From: Zetaproteobacteria bacterium CG06_land_8_20_14_3_00_59_53
GTDB lineage: Bacteria > Pseudomonadota > Zetaproteobacteria > Mariprofundales > Mariprofundaceae
NCBI GenBank assembly: GCA_002779605.1
Contig: PEWE01000006.1
Location: 24,070 to 88,069, forward strand
DNA: 64,000 bases
Reading direction: 5' to 3'
A model generated the notes under the pieces. It worked only from the letters and a program-made list of their open reading frames with translations. It was not told the DNA's origin and searched no databases. Made by a program: the position numbers and the translations under genes. This document shows positions 27,381-36,417 of this stretch, piece after piece. Every line of letters starts with the position of its first letter. Position 1 is the stretch's first letter.

Positions 27381-28457
27381 ATGAGTAAGTCACTGCTGTT
27401 GCATGCTTTGTCACTGAATGACCGTATTCTCGAGCCGAAACGCCTGCCCTTGCATGGTCGGGTATGGGGATATGCCAAGGAAGAGTGCTCACGCGATGGT
27501 TTCATCGGCCATTGCCTGACCATGCTTTCCGAGCTCGGCATGACTGCGGGAGGAATCTCGCTCAGCAACAAGGATGTGGTGGCCTTTGATGCGCAGGGAA
27601 AGGGACGCACCTACACCGTGGTGATCTCTCTGGCCGATGATTCGCTGGCCTCGCGCTATTTCTATTTTCTGGGCATCTGGCGGCATATGGATGTGTTCGG
27701 AAAGGCGGCCTCGCTTCCGGAGTTGTCATCTGAAAGCGATACCCTGCATGCCGATTTTCAGTATGAAGCCTATTTTTCCGATGCACCGCTGCAATATGAT
27801 GCCTGCGACAAGCTGATCGCCGGAGAGATGTTCGCACAGCAGCTCTATGAGGGGCAGATCTACCTCTACGGCAACGATCAGATGAAAAACGGCGAAGCAG
27901 CCGGTTTCGTGCTTGCACCATTGATCAATTCAACTTCCCTGCCCAGAGAGGAGGTGCAGCATGCCTTGTATTCCCTGCGTAATCTGATGGCGCTCAGGGC
28001 CCAGGTGATGCGCATCTACCGCAAGGTTTGGGACAGTACGGAAGAAACCGACTTGTATGGCGAGGCCATGAACCTGTTGCGTCAGTCCCGTCTTGAAAAA
28101 GTGGAGCCGGCCGAATGGGATGGCATGGTATGCGACAGCGGGGATTCGATGTTGCGCCTGTCCGAGCTTTCCTATCAGCGCTCGCGCCTGCAGGGCGAGA
28201 TTCACAATCTGTCCATGCTGTTTGAGAGCATTATCGGCGAACTGAAGGCTGCAAATCAGCCGGGAATGTCGGCTCTGTGGCCGCGCATGCGTTTGCCGTT
28301 CGAGCATGCCACGGATCTGCTCGATGAGCGCACCGGTATGCTGCGTCGCACCGGTAAACAATGCGAAATCATCCTGCAATTGCTGCACTCCAGAATGCTG
28401 GCCAGACAGCAGGTGGTGCTGGATCGCCTGGCAGGTGTGGATAAAGTCTCCGATTGA
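27381..28457 (+). CDS. Unknown 358-residue protein between two glnK-amtB pairs
   Basis: The gene has a strong start (AAAAGGAGATAACG before ATG). I do not recognise the family. The N-terminal half (1-200) looks alpha/beta with HGRVWGYAKEECSR and YTVVISLADDS. The second half is mostly helical, with RSRLQGEIHNLSMLFESIIGE and a final long helix CEIILQLLHSRMLARQQ, plausibly a coiled coil. There is no signal peptide or TM helix, so it is cytosolic. It follows amtB copy 1 after a hairpin and precedes glnK copy 2 by 84 bases. Position suggests a role in nitrogen signalling or regulation of AmtB. Confidence 0.6.
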   Translation: MSKSLLLHALSLNDRILEPKRLPLHGRVWGYAKEECSRDGFIGHCLTMLSELGMTAGGISLSNKDVVAFDAQGKGRTYTVVISLADDSLASRYFYFLGIWRHMDVFGKAASLPELSSESDTLHADFQYEAYFSDAPLQYDACDKLIAGEMFAQQLYEGQIYLYGNDQMKNGEAAGFVLAPLINSTSLPREEVQHALYSLRNLMALRAQVMRIYRKVWDSTEETDLYGEAMNLLRQSRLEKVEPAEWDGMVCDSGDSMLRLSELSYQRSRLQGEIHNLSMLFESIIGELKAANQPGMSALWPRMRLPFEHATDLLDERTGMLRRTGKQCEIILQLLHSRMLARQQVVLDRLAGVDKVSD

Positions 28458-28883
<426 letters not shown>

Positions 28884-28962
28884 GCTTTGTATAATTACTG
28901 AAAGGGCCGCTTCCCTGAGATGCGCGGCTGAAATTTAATGTGGATGGAGGTTGGGGTTTTCA

Positions 28963-30171
28963 ATGAATACAGCGGGTTTTGATGTCTTTTTTCTAACCAT
29001 GGGTGCGGCCATGGTGCTGGCGATGCATGCCGGTTTTGCCTTTCTCGAAGCGGGAACGGTGCGCAAGAAGAATCAGGTGAATGCGCTGATCCGGGTGCTT
29101 TCCGATTTCGGATTTTCAACGGTGGCGTATTTCTTCGCCGGTTTTTCGGTGGCCTACGGGATCAACTTTTTCGCACCGGTATCCGAAATATCTGTGCTCG
29201 GCGGAAAGACCAACGGTTACGAGATGGTGCATTTCTTCTTCCTGCTGACCTTTGCGGCGGCTATTCCGGCGATCATCTCCGGCGGCATCACCGAGCGTGT
29301 GCGTTTCTGGCCGAATGTGCTGGCCACGGTGCTTCTCGTCGGTCTGGTATATCCGTTTTACGAGGGGCTGATCTGGGCCGGCAACTATGGTTATCAGGCA
29401 TGGCTTGAGAGCACTTTCGGTGCCTCGTTCCATGATTTCGCGGGTTCGGTGGTGGTGCACGGCATGGGCGGATTTATCGCGCTTGGTGCGGTGATCCTGC
29501 TGGGTGCGCGCAAGGGGCGCTACAGCAGTGGCCGCGTGAATGCCATCCTGCCGTCCAACATCCCGTTCCTGGCCCTTGGTTCGTGGATCCTGTGTGTCGG
29601 CTGGTTCGGCTTCAATGTGATGAGTGCCGGCAATGTAGAAGGGGCTTCCGGTCTGGTGGCGATGAACTCCCTGCTGGCCATGGTCGGAGGTCTGATTGCA
29701 GCGCTGGTGGCCGGCAGAAACGACCCCGGCTTTGTGCATAACGGGGCACTGGCCGGTCTTGTGGCCATCTGCGCCGGTTCCGACCTGGTGCATCCGATGG
29801 GGGCTTTGGTGATCGGTGCTATCGCCGGAGCCGGATTCGTGTACGGCTTCCAGCTCGTGCAGAACCGTCTGGGCATCGACGATGTGCTGGGTGTGGTGCC
29901 GCTGCATGGCGGCGCAGGGGTCTGGGGCGGTATCGCCGCCGGTATCTTCGGCTCCACGGCTCTGGGCGGGGCAGGCGGAGTGACCTTTATGTCACAGCTT
30001 GTCGGCACACTGACCGGTCTGGGCATCGCTGTGGCGGGAGGCTTCCTTGTTTACGGCGCGATCAAGGCAACGATCGGTATCCGCTTGTCGGAAGAAGACG
30101 AGTATCAGGGTGCTGATCTGGCGATCCACAAGATCAGTTCCAATCCGGAACAGGACATGGCCGGCCACTAA
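28963..30171 (+). CDS. amtB: Ammonium transporter, copy 2
   Basis: The ATG at 28963 (MNTAGFDVFF) has GGAGG about 12 bases upstream. The 402-residue protein has no cleavable signal and belongs to a different Amt subgroup from copy 1: FLEAGTVRKKNQVNALIRVL near the N-terminus, first pore His in GSVVVHGMGGF and second in VPLHGGAGVWGG. The pore His pair supports real transport. Two divergent AmtB proteins, each with its own GlnK, suggest separate affinity or sensing roles. A strong terminator follows. Confidence 0.93.
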   Translation: MNTAGFDVFFLTMGAAMVLAMHAGFAFLEAGTVRKKNQVNALIRVLSDFGFSTVAYFFAGFSVAYGINFFAPVSEISVLGGKTNGYEMVHFFFLLTFAAAIPAIISGGITERVRFWPNVLATVLLVGLVYPFYEGLIWAGNYGYQAWLESTFGASFHDFAGSVVVHGMGGFIALGAVILLGARKGRYSSGRVNAILPSNIPFLALGSWILCVGWFGFNVMSAGNVEGASGLVAMNSLLAMVGGLIAALVAGRNDPGFVHNGALAGLVAICAGSDLVHPMGALVIGAIAGAGFVYGFQLVQNRLGIDDVLGVVPLHGGAGVWGGIAAGIFGSTALGGAGGVTFMSQLVGTLTGLGIAVAGGFLVYGAIKATIGIRLSEEDEYQGADLAIHKISSNPEQDMAGH

Positions 30172-30192
30172 GGGCCTGTCATGCTCGAACAG

Positions 30193-30220
30193 GGCGCGGT
30201 CTGCGGACCGCGCCTTTTTT
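30193..30220. terminator. Terminator of the nitrogen locus
   Basis: GGCGCGGTC (30193-30201), loop TGCG, GACCGCGCC (30206-30214) and TTTTTT form a textbook terminator. The stop codon of the minus-strand pseudogene sits in its T run. Confidence 0.92.
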
Positions 30221-30922
30221 ATCCGCTCAGCAGATTCAGCCAGCTGCGCATCATGCAGCGGCAATAGGAGCGCATCGCTTCAAGGTGATGCTGTGTTGCT
30301 TCATGCAGGGCTTCGATACCGGCCCGGCCCAGATGCGCGCGTTCGCTATCGCCTGCAGCCATCTACTGCGCGATCAACGGGGCATCCACCTCGACATGAA
30401 ACTGCAAACCGTATTGTGCCCGGCCAAGACGCATGGCCTGTGAAGGCACTGCGGGGTGAGAGGCAATCAGGGTCGCCCTATCGGGAATGGAAAAGGTTTC
30501 CCCATGCCATTGGAAGACGGTGAGTCCGCTTTCGGGCATGGCTGCAAACAGGGGATCGGATACCGTGTCCGCAGTCGGATAAACCGGATACCAACCCAGT
30601 TCACGCTGAGGTGACCCTGTTACCCTGCCTCCTGCTGCTTTGGCCATCAGTTGCGCACCCAGACAGATGCCCAGCATGGGCATGCCTTCGGCAAGGCGCT
30701 GCTCAAGCCAGCTCAATTCATCCCGGATATAGGGAAGGTGGTTGTCGTTGGCCGATTGCGGGCCGCCCATGACGATGATGCCGGTATAGGGTGATACATC
30801 CTCGGGCAGGCCTCGCCCAGATAGGTGTGGATAGACAGAAGGGTATGACCCGCCTCGAGCAATATTTCGCCGATCATAGCGGGCGGTTCGATATCAAGAT
30901 GTTGCAGGACAAGGAATTGCAT
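30219..30922 (-). pseudogene. Class I glutamine amidotransferase, broken by a frameshift and a stop
   Basis: The N-terminal part starts at 30922 (MQFLVLQHLDIEPP) and runs to about 30810. There, one base appears missing in GAGGCCTGCCCGAG, after which the frame continues as PEDVSPYTGIIVMGGPQS in another frame. That second frame has catalytic Cys in GICLGAQ and His in GLQFHVEV, then meets TAG at 30363-30365. Reading through gives 46 more residues (MAAGDSERAHLGRAG...) to TAA at 30219. A repaired gene would encode 234 residues, the normal length for this family. Both lesions would need checking against a sequencing error. Confidence 0.8.
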
Positions 30923-30964
30923 GGCTTCAGCCTAGGCATGCGGCGCTGCCGGGGCAATTCCCCA

Positions 30965-32689
30965 TCAGTCCATTTCTGCGCCCTTGAGGTCGAGATATCG
31001 CTCGCGCTTGGAGGATTTCAGGCGATGCAGGTCGAGTACCACCAGTCCGTCCACGCAATCGGCGAAATCCGGGTCGATGTTGAAGCCCAGGAAGTTCACG
31101 CCGCCTTCTTCACACAGTTCGCCGTATTGCTTGAACAGGGTCGGGACGCTGCATCCAAGGTGATGCATGCGGCTTTTCAGCAGCACGTAATCGCGCTTGT
31201 AATCGCTTGCGCAGAAGACCTCGCGCATCTGGCGTTCGCTGTCGCTATCCAGCTGGTAGGGCATACGGGCCCGGGCCGTTTCGGGATTTCCGCCGAAGTA
31301 GGTGGTGTAGAAATACACCAGCATGTCCTTGGCCGCGGCCGGATAGGTGTCGCTGATACTGACCGGGCCGAACAGATAGCGGTATTCCGGATTATTGCGC
31401 AGAAAGGCCCCGATGCCGAACCACAGGTAATCCAGACTGCGCTTGCCCCAGTAGCGCGGCTGCACGAAGCTGCGGCCAAGCTCCAGTCCCTTATCCAGAA
31501 CGGGTTGCATCCCGGAGCCGAAATCAAACAGCGTGCCGCTATAGGTTTCGTTGGCCTCGAAGCGCTGTCCGCGCGTATCGCGCAAACGGTAGGCACCGAC
31601 GATCTCGAGCTCCGATTCGTCCCATAAGATCAGCTGTTTGCAATGCCGGTCGAAGGCATCGATATCGCGTCGCTGGCCGGTTCCCTCGCCGACGGCGCGG
31701 AAGGATATTTCACGCAGCCGACCGATCTCGCGCATGATGCTGCAATCCGGATTGAAATCGAACAGGTAGATCTGTTTGTTGTCACGGGTCTCGCCGAGCA
31801 GGGAGCAGGCATGAATCTCGCGGCGCAGCTGTTGCCGGTTCTCCGGATGGGCGATGGCGCGATGCGTTTCGAACACCGGCTCCTTCTGCTTGCCGATGCG
31901 GTACACATGGCGCTGGAAAAGTTTGACCCGTGATTTCAGCGGCAGGTGGGTGCGCTGGTAGTTGTCGAAGGAGATGGGGTTGCCGATGGAGATGTGTACC
32001 GAGCGTCTGGCCTGTTTGAACATCTCGCGCACCAGCCAGAGGGTGGACAGCGGGCGCGAGATGAATGAAAGCGCATAGAAAAACATCGAGTTCCGCCCAT
32101 CAATATAGATCGGCAGGATCGGCGAGCGGGTCGCCGTGGCGATGCGCAGAAAGCCGCTGTGCCAGTGTCCGTCGCGGATGCCGGCAGGACCCATGCGCGA
32201 CACCTCGCCGGCCGGAAAGATGATCACGGCGCCTTCGTTTTCAAGATGTCGGTACACTGCCTTGAGCTGCTCGCGGCTGCTGCGTCCGCCCATGTTATCC
32301 ACCGGCAGCAGCAAGGGGGCGAGCGGTTTGACGGCGCCGAGCACCTGATTGGTGACCGCCTTCACGTCGCGGCGGATCTCACCGACCAGACGGACCAGTA
32401 CGGCTGCATCGAGCGTGCCGATGGGATGGTTGGCGATGATGACCACGCGCCCGGACTGAGGGATGCACTCGCGCTCGTCGCCGCGCAGCGAATAGCTGAA
32501 ATCAAAGTGCTCCAGCAGCTGATCGACAAAGTCGAAGCCCTCCAGGTGCGGGTAGGTCGCCTGAAAACGGTGCAGCTGTTTCTCATGGAACAGGATGCGC
32601 AGGATGCGCTTCAGGGAATCGCGCAGCAGCGGCGGCTTGTTGTTCAGCCCCGGCATGTGTTCGGCGGTCAGTGCCTCGATGTTAAGCAT
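30965..32689 (-). CDS. Two-domain acyltransferase: PlsC-like plus GNAT/OlsB-like
   Basis: I use ATG 32689 (MLNIEAL), which has GGAGG five or six bases upstream. The 574-residue protein has an N-terminal PlsC-type domain with IIANHPIGTLDA (His88 to Asp94) and FPAGEVSR at 158-165. The C-terminal half (about 320-560) resembles the GNAT-like ornithine N-acyltransferase OlsB, with EIGRLREISFRAVGEGT. A fusion of these two domains has been described for OlsF-type ornithine-lipid synthesis. If so, this enzyme would make phosphorus-free membrane lipids. That is inferred from domain order. Confidence 0.7.
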   Translation of the reverse strand: MLNIEALTAEHMPGLNNKPPLLRDSLKRILRILFHEKQLHRFQATYPHLEGFDFVDQLLEHFDFSYSLRGDERECIPQSGRVVIIANHPIGTLDAAVLVRLVGEIRRDVKAVTNQVLGAVKPLAPLLLPVDNMGGRSSREQLKAVYRHLENEGAVIIFPAGEVSRMGPAGIRDGHWHSGFLRIATATRSPILPIYIDGRNSMFFYALSFISRPLSTLWLVREMFKQARRSVHISIGNPISFDNYQRTHLPLKSRVKLFQRHVYRIGKQKEPVFETHRAIAHPENRQQLRREIHACSLLGETRDNKQIYLFDFNPDCSIMREIGRLREISFRAVGEGTGQRRDIDAFDRHCKQLILWDESELEIVGAYRLRDTRGQRFEANETYSGTLFDFGSGMQPVLDKGLELGRSFVQPRYWGKRSLDYLWFGIGAFLRNNPEYRYLFGPVSISDTYPAAAKDMLVYFYTTYFGGNPETARARMPYQLDSDSERQMREVFCASDYKRDYVLLKSRMHHLGCSVPTLFKQYGELCEEGGVNFLGFNIDPDFADCVDGLVVLDLHRLKSSKRERYLDLKGAEMD

Positions 32690-32848
32690 ACAATCCTCCG
32701 ATGATCGGGCGGGATGATGCAGGGAACTCGTGACACGCAGGTTGCACACAGAAGTCAGCAGCAAGTCAGTCTGATATCATGCTTGGGTGTGATGTCATGT
32801 GTATATGCGGGGATTCCCGCACACGGGTATCGGTGGTACAAGTCGGCT

Positions 32849-33805
32849 ATGGATATAGATCTCAGTGTGTTTCTGCGCCGCGTGGCGCGTGGTCGAAACG
32901 GTTCGGAACATCTGCAGCGTCACGAGGCGGCGATGGTTCTGGCTGAACTACTCTCCCCGGGTGCCGATCAGTTGCAGCTCGGCGCATTTCTGATTGCCGA
33001 ACGTATGAAGGGCGAAAGCAGTGAAGAACTCGCCGGCTTTGTCGATGCGGCGCGCCGGCATATCAAAGGATTCGGAGAATCAAGAGCACCGCAGGGTGCT
33101 GTGGATATGCCATGCTATGCAGGTAAGCGCAGGGCCGCCCCTGTTCATCTGGTCGCAGCCTTGCAGGCGCGGGATGCGGGTATCCCTGTTGTGCTGCATG
33201 GGCTTGAGCATATCGCGGGTCGGCTGAGCGCATGGCAGGCCGTGCAAACGGCGGGCGTATGCAGGGCAGGAACGCTGGACGAAGGGCTTCGCGTGCTCTT
33301 AAGTGATGGCATCGTTTACATGGATCTGGCCGATATCTGCCCGCCCTTGTTCGCCTTGACCGCGCTTCGCCCCCGACTCGGGGTGCGCACCTTTTCTCAC
33401 ACGGTCGCCCGCCTGCTCAACCCGTTGCAATGCGAGGGGCAGCTGAACGGGGTGTTTCACACCCCCTATGTGGCACTGACGGCTCAGGTGAATGTGCTTT
33501 TGGAGCAAACGCGCTCACTGGTATTCATGGGGGCCGAAGGCGATCCGGAACTGTATGCCGACCGGCAGAAGCTGCTTGCCGCGCAACAGTGCAACGAGAA
33601 GGCATCACTGTCTTTTTCTGATGCGCATTGCGCTCTTTATCCGAGAGAGGTAGGGGGATCGCCTGAGGAATTGTTGCAGCACTTTACAGCCCTGCGAAAT
33701 GACAGGATGGATGTGCGGGAAAAGGCGACTTTGAAGCGCATGGCCGAGGCGTTTGTTTTTGCCTCAAGCGGGAAGTTGCCGCATGATTGGATTCAGGATG
33801 AATAA
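32849..33805 (+). CDS. ybiB: YbiB-like protein of the TrpD2 family
   Basis: The start at 32849 (MDIDLSVFLRR) is chosen over an open frame reaching 32714. The 318-residue protein shows the glycosyltransferase family 3 layout: an N-terminal helical bundle (AAMVLAELLSPGADQLQLGAFLIAERMKGES) and an alpha/beta domain with GVRTFSHTVARLLNP. It lacks the anthranilate phosphoribosyltransferase Gly-rich loop. The YbiB/TrpD2 group binds DNA and is linked to damage responses in E. coli. yajL follows 28 bases downstream. Confidence 0.7.
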   Translation: MDIDLSVFLRRVARGRNGSEHLQRHEAAMVLAELLSPGADQLQLGAFLIAERMKGESSEELAGFVDAARRHIKGFGESRAPQGAVDMPCYAGKRRAAPVHLVAALQARDAGIPVVLHGLEHIAGRLSAWQAVQTAGVCRAGTLDEGLRVLLSDGIVYMDLADICPPLFALTALRPRLGVRTFSHTVARLLNPLQCEGQLNGVFHTPYVALTAQVNVLLEQTRSLVFMGAEGDPELYADRQKLLAAQQCNEKASLSFSDAHCALYPREVGGSPEELLQHFTALRNDRMDVREKATLKRMAEAFVFASSGKLPHDWIQDE

Positions 33806-33832
33806 TCCGCAGCAGATGCATGGAGGCATGAT

Positions 33833-34387
33833 ATGAGCAGGGTTCTGGTGCCGTTCGCAAAAGGTGTCGAGGAAATCGAATTTGTCGCGGTGGTGGATAT
33901 TCTGCGCCGCGCCGGGGTAGAGGTATGCGCGGCGAGTCTGGATGGCGCGGCCGTGACAGGGCGTTCGGGTATCACGATTGAACCGGATGCTGCACTTCCC
34001 GATGTGATGAGCGATGCCTGGGATATGGTGGTGTTGCCCGGTGGTCTGCCCAATGCGCATCTGCTGCGTGACGATGCCGGTGTGAAGCAGGTCGTTGATC
34101 GCTTGCGGGCCGAGCGTAAATCGATTGCGGCGATCTGTGCGGCCCCCACGGCGCTGGCCGCCTACGGCATGACGGCGAACATGCGCGTCACCTCATACCC
34201 GGCCTGTCGCGAGGAGATGCAGAGCCTGCAGCCATCGTCGGTTTACATGGACGATATCGTGGTGGAGGATGATTTTCTGATCACCAGTCGTGGTGCCGGA
34301 ACGGCTGTCGAGTTTGCTTTGCGTCTGGTTGCGAGGCTTTGCGGCGAACAAAAATCCACCGAGATTCGTCAGTCGATCGTGGCCTGA
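33833..34387 (+). CDS. yajL: DJ-1/PfpI-family protein, YajL-like
   Basis: The 184-residue protein has the DJ-1 nucleophile elbow Cys102 in AAICAAPTAL and the supporting Glu in GVEEIEF (residues 11-17). VVLPGGLPNAHLLRDD is another clear family segment. YajL-like proteins act in protection against electrophilic and oxidative stress; the exact catalytic role is debated. AUG follows GGAGGCATGAT. It ends the ybiB-yajL pair before the tRNA-Gln gene. Confidence 0.88.
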   Translation: MSRVLVPFAKGVEEIEFVAVVDILRRAGVEVCAASLDGAAVTGRSGITIEPDAALPDVMSDAWDMVVLPGGLPNAHLLRDDAGVKQVVDRLRAERKSIAAICAAPTALAAYGMTANMRVTSYPACREEMQSLQPSSVYMDDIVVEDDFLITSRGAGTAVEFALRLVARLCGEQKSTEIRQSIVA

Positions 34388-34440
34388 GTCGAAGGCTGCG
34401 TTGAGATATCTGAAGTGTCCATGGATGTGTGCTTCATGAG

Positions 34441-34468
34441 TTGACTTGCGAATCTTCATTCTTATAGT
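34441..34468 (+). promoter_or_regulatory. Sigma-70 promoter of tRNA-Gln
   Basis: TTGACT at 34441-34446 and TATAGT at 34463-34468, 16 bases apart, are both 5/6 matches. The tRNA starts 14 bases after the -10 box. Confidence 0.75.
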
Positions 34469-34481
34469 TGCGCGTCCCGAA

Positions 34482-34555
34482 TGGGGGATCGTCTAGCGGT
34501 AGGACTACGGACTCTGACTCCGTCAACCGAGGTTCGAATCCTCGTCCCCCAGCCA
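34482..34555 (+). tRNA. tRNA-Gln (anticodon CUG)
   Basis: The 74-base gene folds with acceptor stem TGGGGGA/TCCCCCA, D-stem GTC/GAC, anticodon stem ACGGA/TCCGT around loop CTCTGAC and T-stem CGAGG/CCTCG. The anticodon is CTG. The terminal CCA is encoded. Confidence 0.95.
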
Positions 34556-34639
34556 GTTGATAGGGCGTTTGAATGTCGTGAATGTTTTTTAATATGCGTT
34601 TCACGGTTCTTCAACGATGGGTCCATAGGGTTTCACGTG

Positions 34640-34684
34640 GTTCGGCGCGATTCCCTCCTCCCCTCCCTATAAATTTCGCCGAAC
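34640..34684 (+). repeat. Inverted repeat downstream of tRNA-Gln
   Basis: GTTCGGCG at 34640-34647 and CGCCGAAC at 34677-34684 are perfect complements with a 29-base loop rich in CCCTCC. The surrounding 34556-34688 stretch has no convincing ORF. It might fold in the tRNA-Gln precursor transcript. Confidence 0.5.
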
Positions 34685-34688
34685 TATT

Positions 34689-34715
34689 AACCCCGGCTTC
34701 TGCTGGGGTTTTTTT
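34689..34715 (+). terminator. Terminator after tRNA-Gln
   Basis: AACCCCGGC and GCTGGGGTT form a stem with loop TTCT and end in a run of seven or more T residues. Confidence 0.85.
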
Positions 34716-34753
34716 ATGTCCTGATTTTAAGCGGCGATGTCTTCAGTACAATG

Positions 34754-35491
34754 TCAGAAGGTGATGTCAGCGATGATTGGCAGGTGGTCCGAGCCTACAA
34801 AAGGCATCGCCTCAAGATTACTGACGCGCGGCTCGCCACGTGTCAGAATATAATCGATTCTGCGCTGCGGCTGCCAGCTCGGGAATGTGGTCGGGGAGGC
34901 GGGGGGCTGATGCAGTCCGCTCTCATTCAAAAACATCATAAATTCACTTGAATCAGGTTCGCAATTCAGATCGCCCATCAGGATCGCATGCTTGTGTTGC
35001 TGCATGTGTTGGGCGATATGGTGGAATTGTCGGACCCGGCTGGATTGCTTCAGCGAAAGATGGGTTACAAAAACGGCCATATCTCTGCCATTGATATGAA
35101 ACACGGTCTCAAGCAGGCCGCGCCCATGTCGAGAGGCGGGCAGGCGATGGCGCTCGCTATGAATGCAGGGATAGCGGCTGAGTAAACCAAGGCCGATACT
35201 GGCAATATTGCCGATATCACGGGTGACCTGTGTCAGGCAAAAGGGGATGTCGGCGCGCAGGGCAATGTATTGAGCCTGTTGCACCTGATTGCTGCGGAAT
35301 GAGCCGCAATCTGCTTCCTGCAACCCCACCAAATCGAATCCCCGCATCTTTTCGGCGATGCGGTCGAGGTTGGCAATGGCCTGACGGTGCGGCAGCACAT
35401 AGCGGAAGCTGTAGGTCAGCATATGCCGCATGCGGCGGCTTCCGATTCCGGCCTGGATATTGAAGCTGGCCAGCTTGAGGATAGTCGGCAA
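34754..35491 (-). CDS. Endonuclease/exonuclease/phosphatase family protein
   Basis: The 245-residue protein has the EEP catalytic motifs in order: SFNIQAG near the start, VGLQEAD (Glu metal ligand), VTHLSLKQSSR, MGDLNCEPDS and GSDHLPIIADI at the C-terminus. These form one metal-dependent phosphoesterase site. Substrates in this family include DNA, phospholipids and inositol phosphates, and nothing here decides among them. It starts five bases after the thioesterase gene stop, so the two form an operon. Confidence 0.85.
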   Translation of the reverse strand: MPTILKLASFNIQAGIGSRRMRHMLTYSFRYVLPHRQAIANLDRIAEKMRGFDLVGLQEADCGSFRSNQVQQAQYIALRADIPFCLTQVTRDIGNIASIGLGLLSRYPCIHSERHRLPASRHGRGLLETVFHINGRDMAVFVTHLSLKQSSRVRQFHHIAQHMQQHKHAILMGDLNCEPDSSEFMMFLNESGLHQPPASPTTFPSWQPQRRIDYILTRGEPRVSNLEAMPFVGSDHLPIIADITF

Positions 35492-35496
35492 GGTGC

Positions 35497-35958
35497 TCAG
35501 TGATGGCCTCCCGGACGAGTCGTTTTAAGTTTTTGAATTTTTTCCTGCAGTGCCTTTCCTGCAGGGCTTGTTGCCTCTATCCGGGGGATGCAGACGGGCC
35601 GATGCTTGTCGTCCACAGCAACAAAGACAAATACCGCGTCCATGAGCTTTTCAGTGCGAATGTTGAAAGCCTCGACTGCAACCCAGATGCTGCTTATGCC
35701 TGTCAGTGCAACCATCGCCTGCAGGCGCAGCGTTTCACCCAGCTCTGCAGGACGATGAAATGATGCATGATGAACAGCCACAGTCAGACAATCCCTGCCG
35801 CAAAAATATCTGGCGGCCTTGTAGGCGGTTTCATCGGCAAGGGTCAGCAGGCGACCGCCGTGCAGCAGTTTGTAACCGTTCAGATCATCCGGCTGAACCG
35901 CATATTCGACCGTGGTAAGACTTGTCTCGACACTCGCAACTTGCATGGCTTTCAGCAT
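35497..35958 (-). CDS. Acyl-CoA thioesterase, hotdog fold
   Basis: The 153-residue protein has one hotdog domain. NGYKLLHGGRLLTLADETAYKAA gives the long central helix with an Asp as catalytic residue, and HHASFHRPAELGETLRLQA the second strand. ISSIWVAVEAFN follows. It resembles the YciA/acyl-CoA hydrolase group. It would release CoA from acyl-CoA; chain length preference is not visible. The internal Met5 is a possible alternative start. Confidence 0.8.
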   Translation of the reverse strand: MLKAMQVASVETSLTTVEYAVQPDDLNGYKLLHGGRLLTLADETAYKAARYFCGRDCLTVAVHHASFHRPAELGETLRLQAMVALTGISSIWVAVEAFNIRTEKLMDAVFVFVAVDDKHRPVCIPRIEATSPAGKALQEKIQKLKTTRPGGHH

Positions 35959-36417
35959 AGACGGCGAACACCGATTGGGAAACAGGAAATCGGGGGTGTT
36001 GTTTGCGGATGGCGCTCAAATTGCTCGACCCCGGCTATGCAACGATCTTTCATTCTGAGCGGTCCGGTATCGGAGAATCACCTGCCATGATCCATATGTC
36101 CTCTTTTCTTCCTCCCGAAACGGTCGAAATGCTTCCATCGGAACTCAGTTTCCCGATAAGCTGGCATTTGATACCGAAATGACCATCGTTTTCAGACAGG
36201 GTCTGCAATGGGCAGTTTGCCTGCGGAAATGGCGGCAAGGCATTGCCGGATGTCTTGCACCAGGCAGTTCAAGGGCAAAGTCAGCCCGGTGGACGTGTAT
36301 CGTATCGAGGAGTAGGCCTGTTTTTCCTGCTGGCGGTCCCGGCTTTATTCTTTGCATGCTTCATTTCCTTCTTCATTTCCTTCTTCATTGGCCAAGCTGC
36401 TGTTACAATGCCAGCCG
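35959..36417. other. 459-base gap without a convincing gene
   Basis: Open frames exist on both strands (for example 57 codons from 36009 and 80 codons from 36179), but none has a good ribosome site, family motif or sensible composition. A hydrophobic coding potential near 36310-36400 comes from the tandem repeat TTCATTTCCTTC. In many beta-proteobacteria rsmB stands upstream of DUF4390-ntrY-ntrX; I do not find its remains here. The promoter of the DUF4390-ntrYX-trkAH operon should be in this stretch. Confidence 0.6.
36360..36389 (+). repeat. 12-bp tandem repeat (2.5 copies)
   Basis: TTCATTTCCTTC repeats exactly at 36360-36371 and 36372-36383, with a half copy to 36389. It ends 28 bases before the DUF4390 start, within its likely promoter. 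Confidence 0.9.

Noticed and set aside
34556..34688. Integration site or attC-like element after tRNA-Gln
   Set aside because: There is one inverted repeat, but no integrase gene, no copy of the tRNA end and no cassette.
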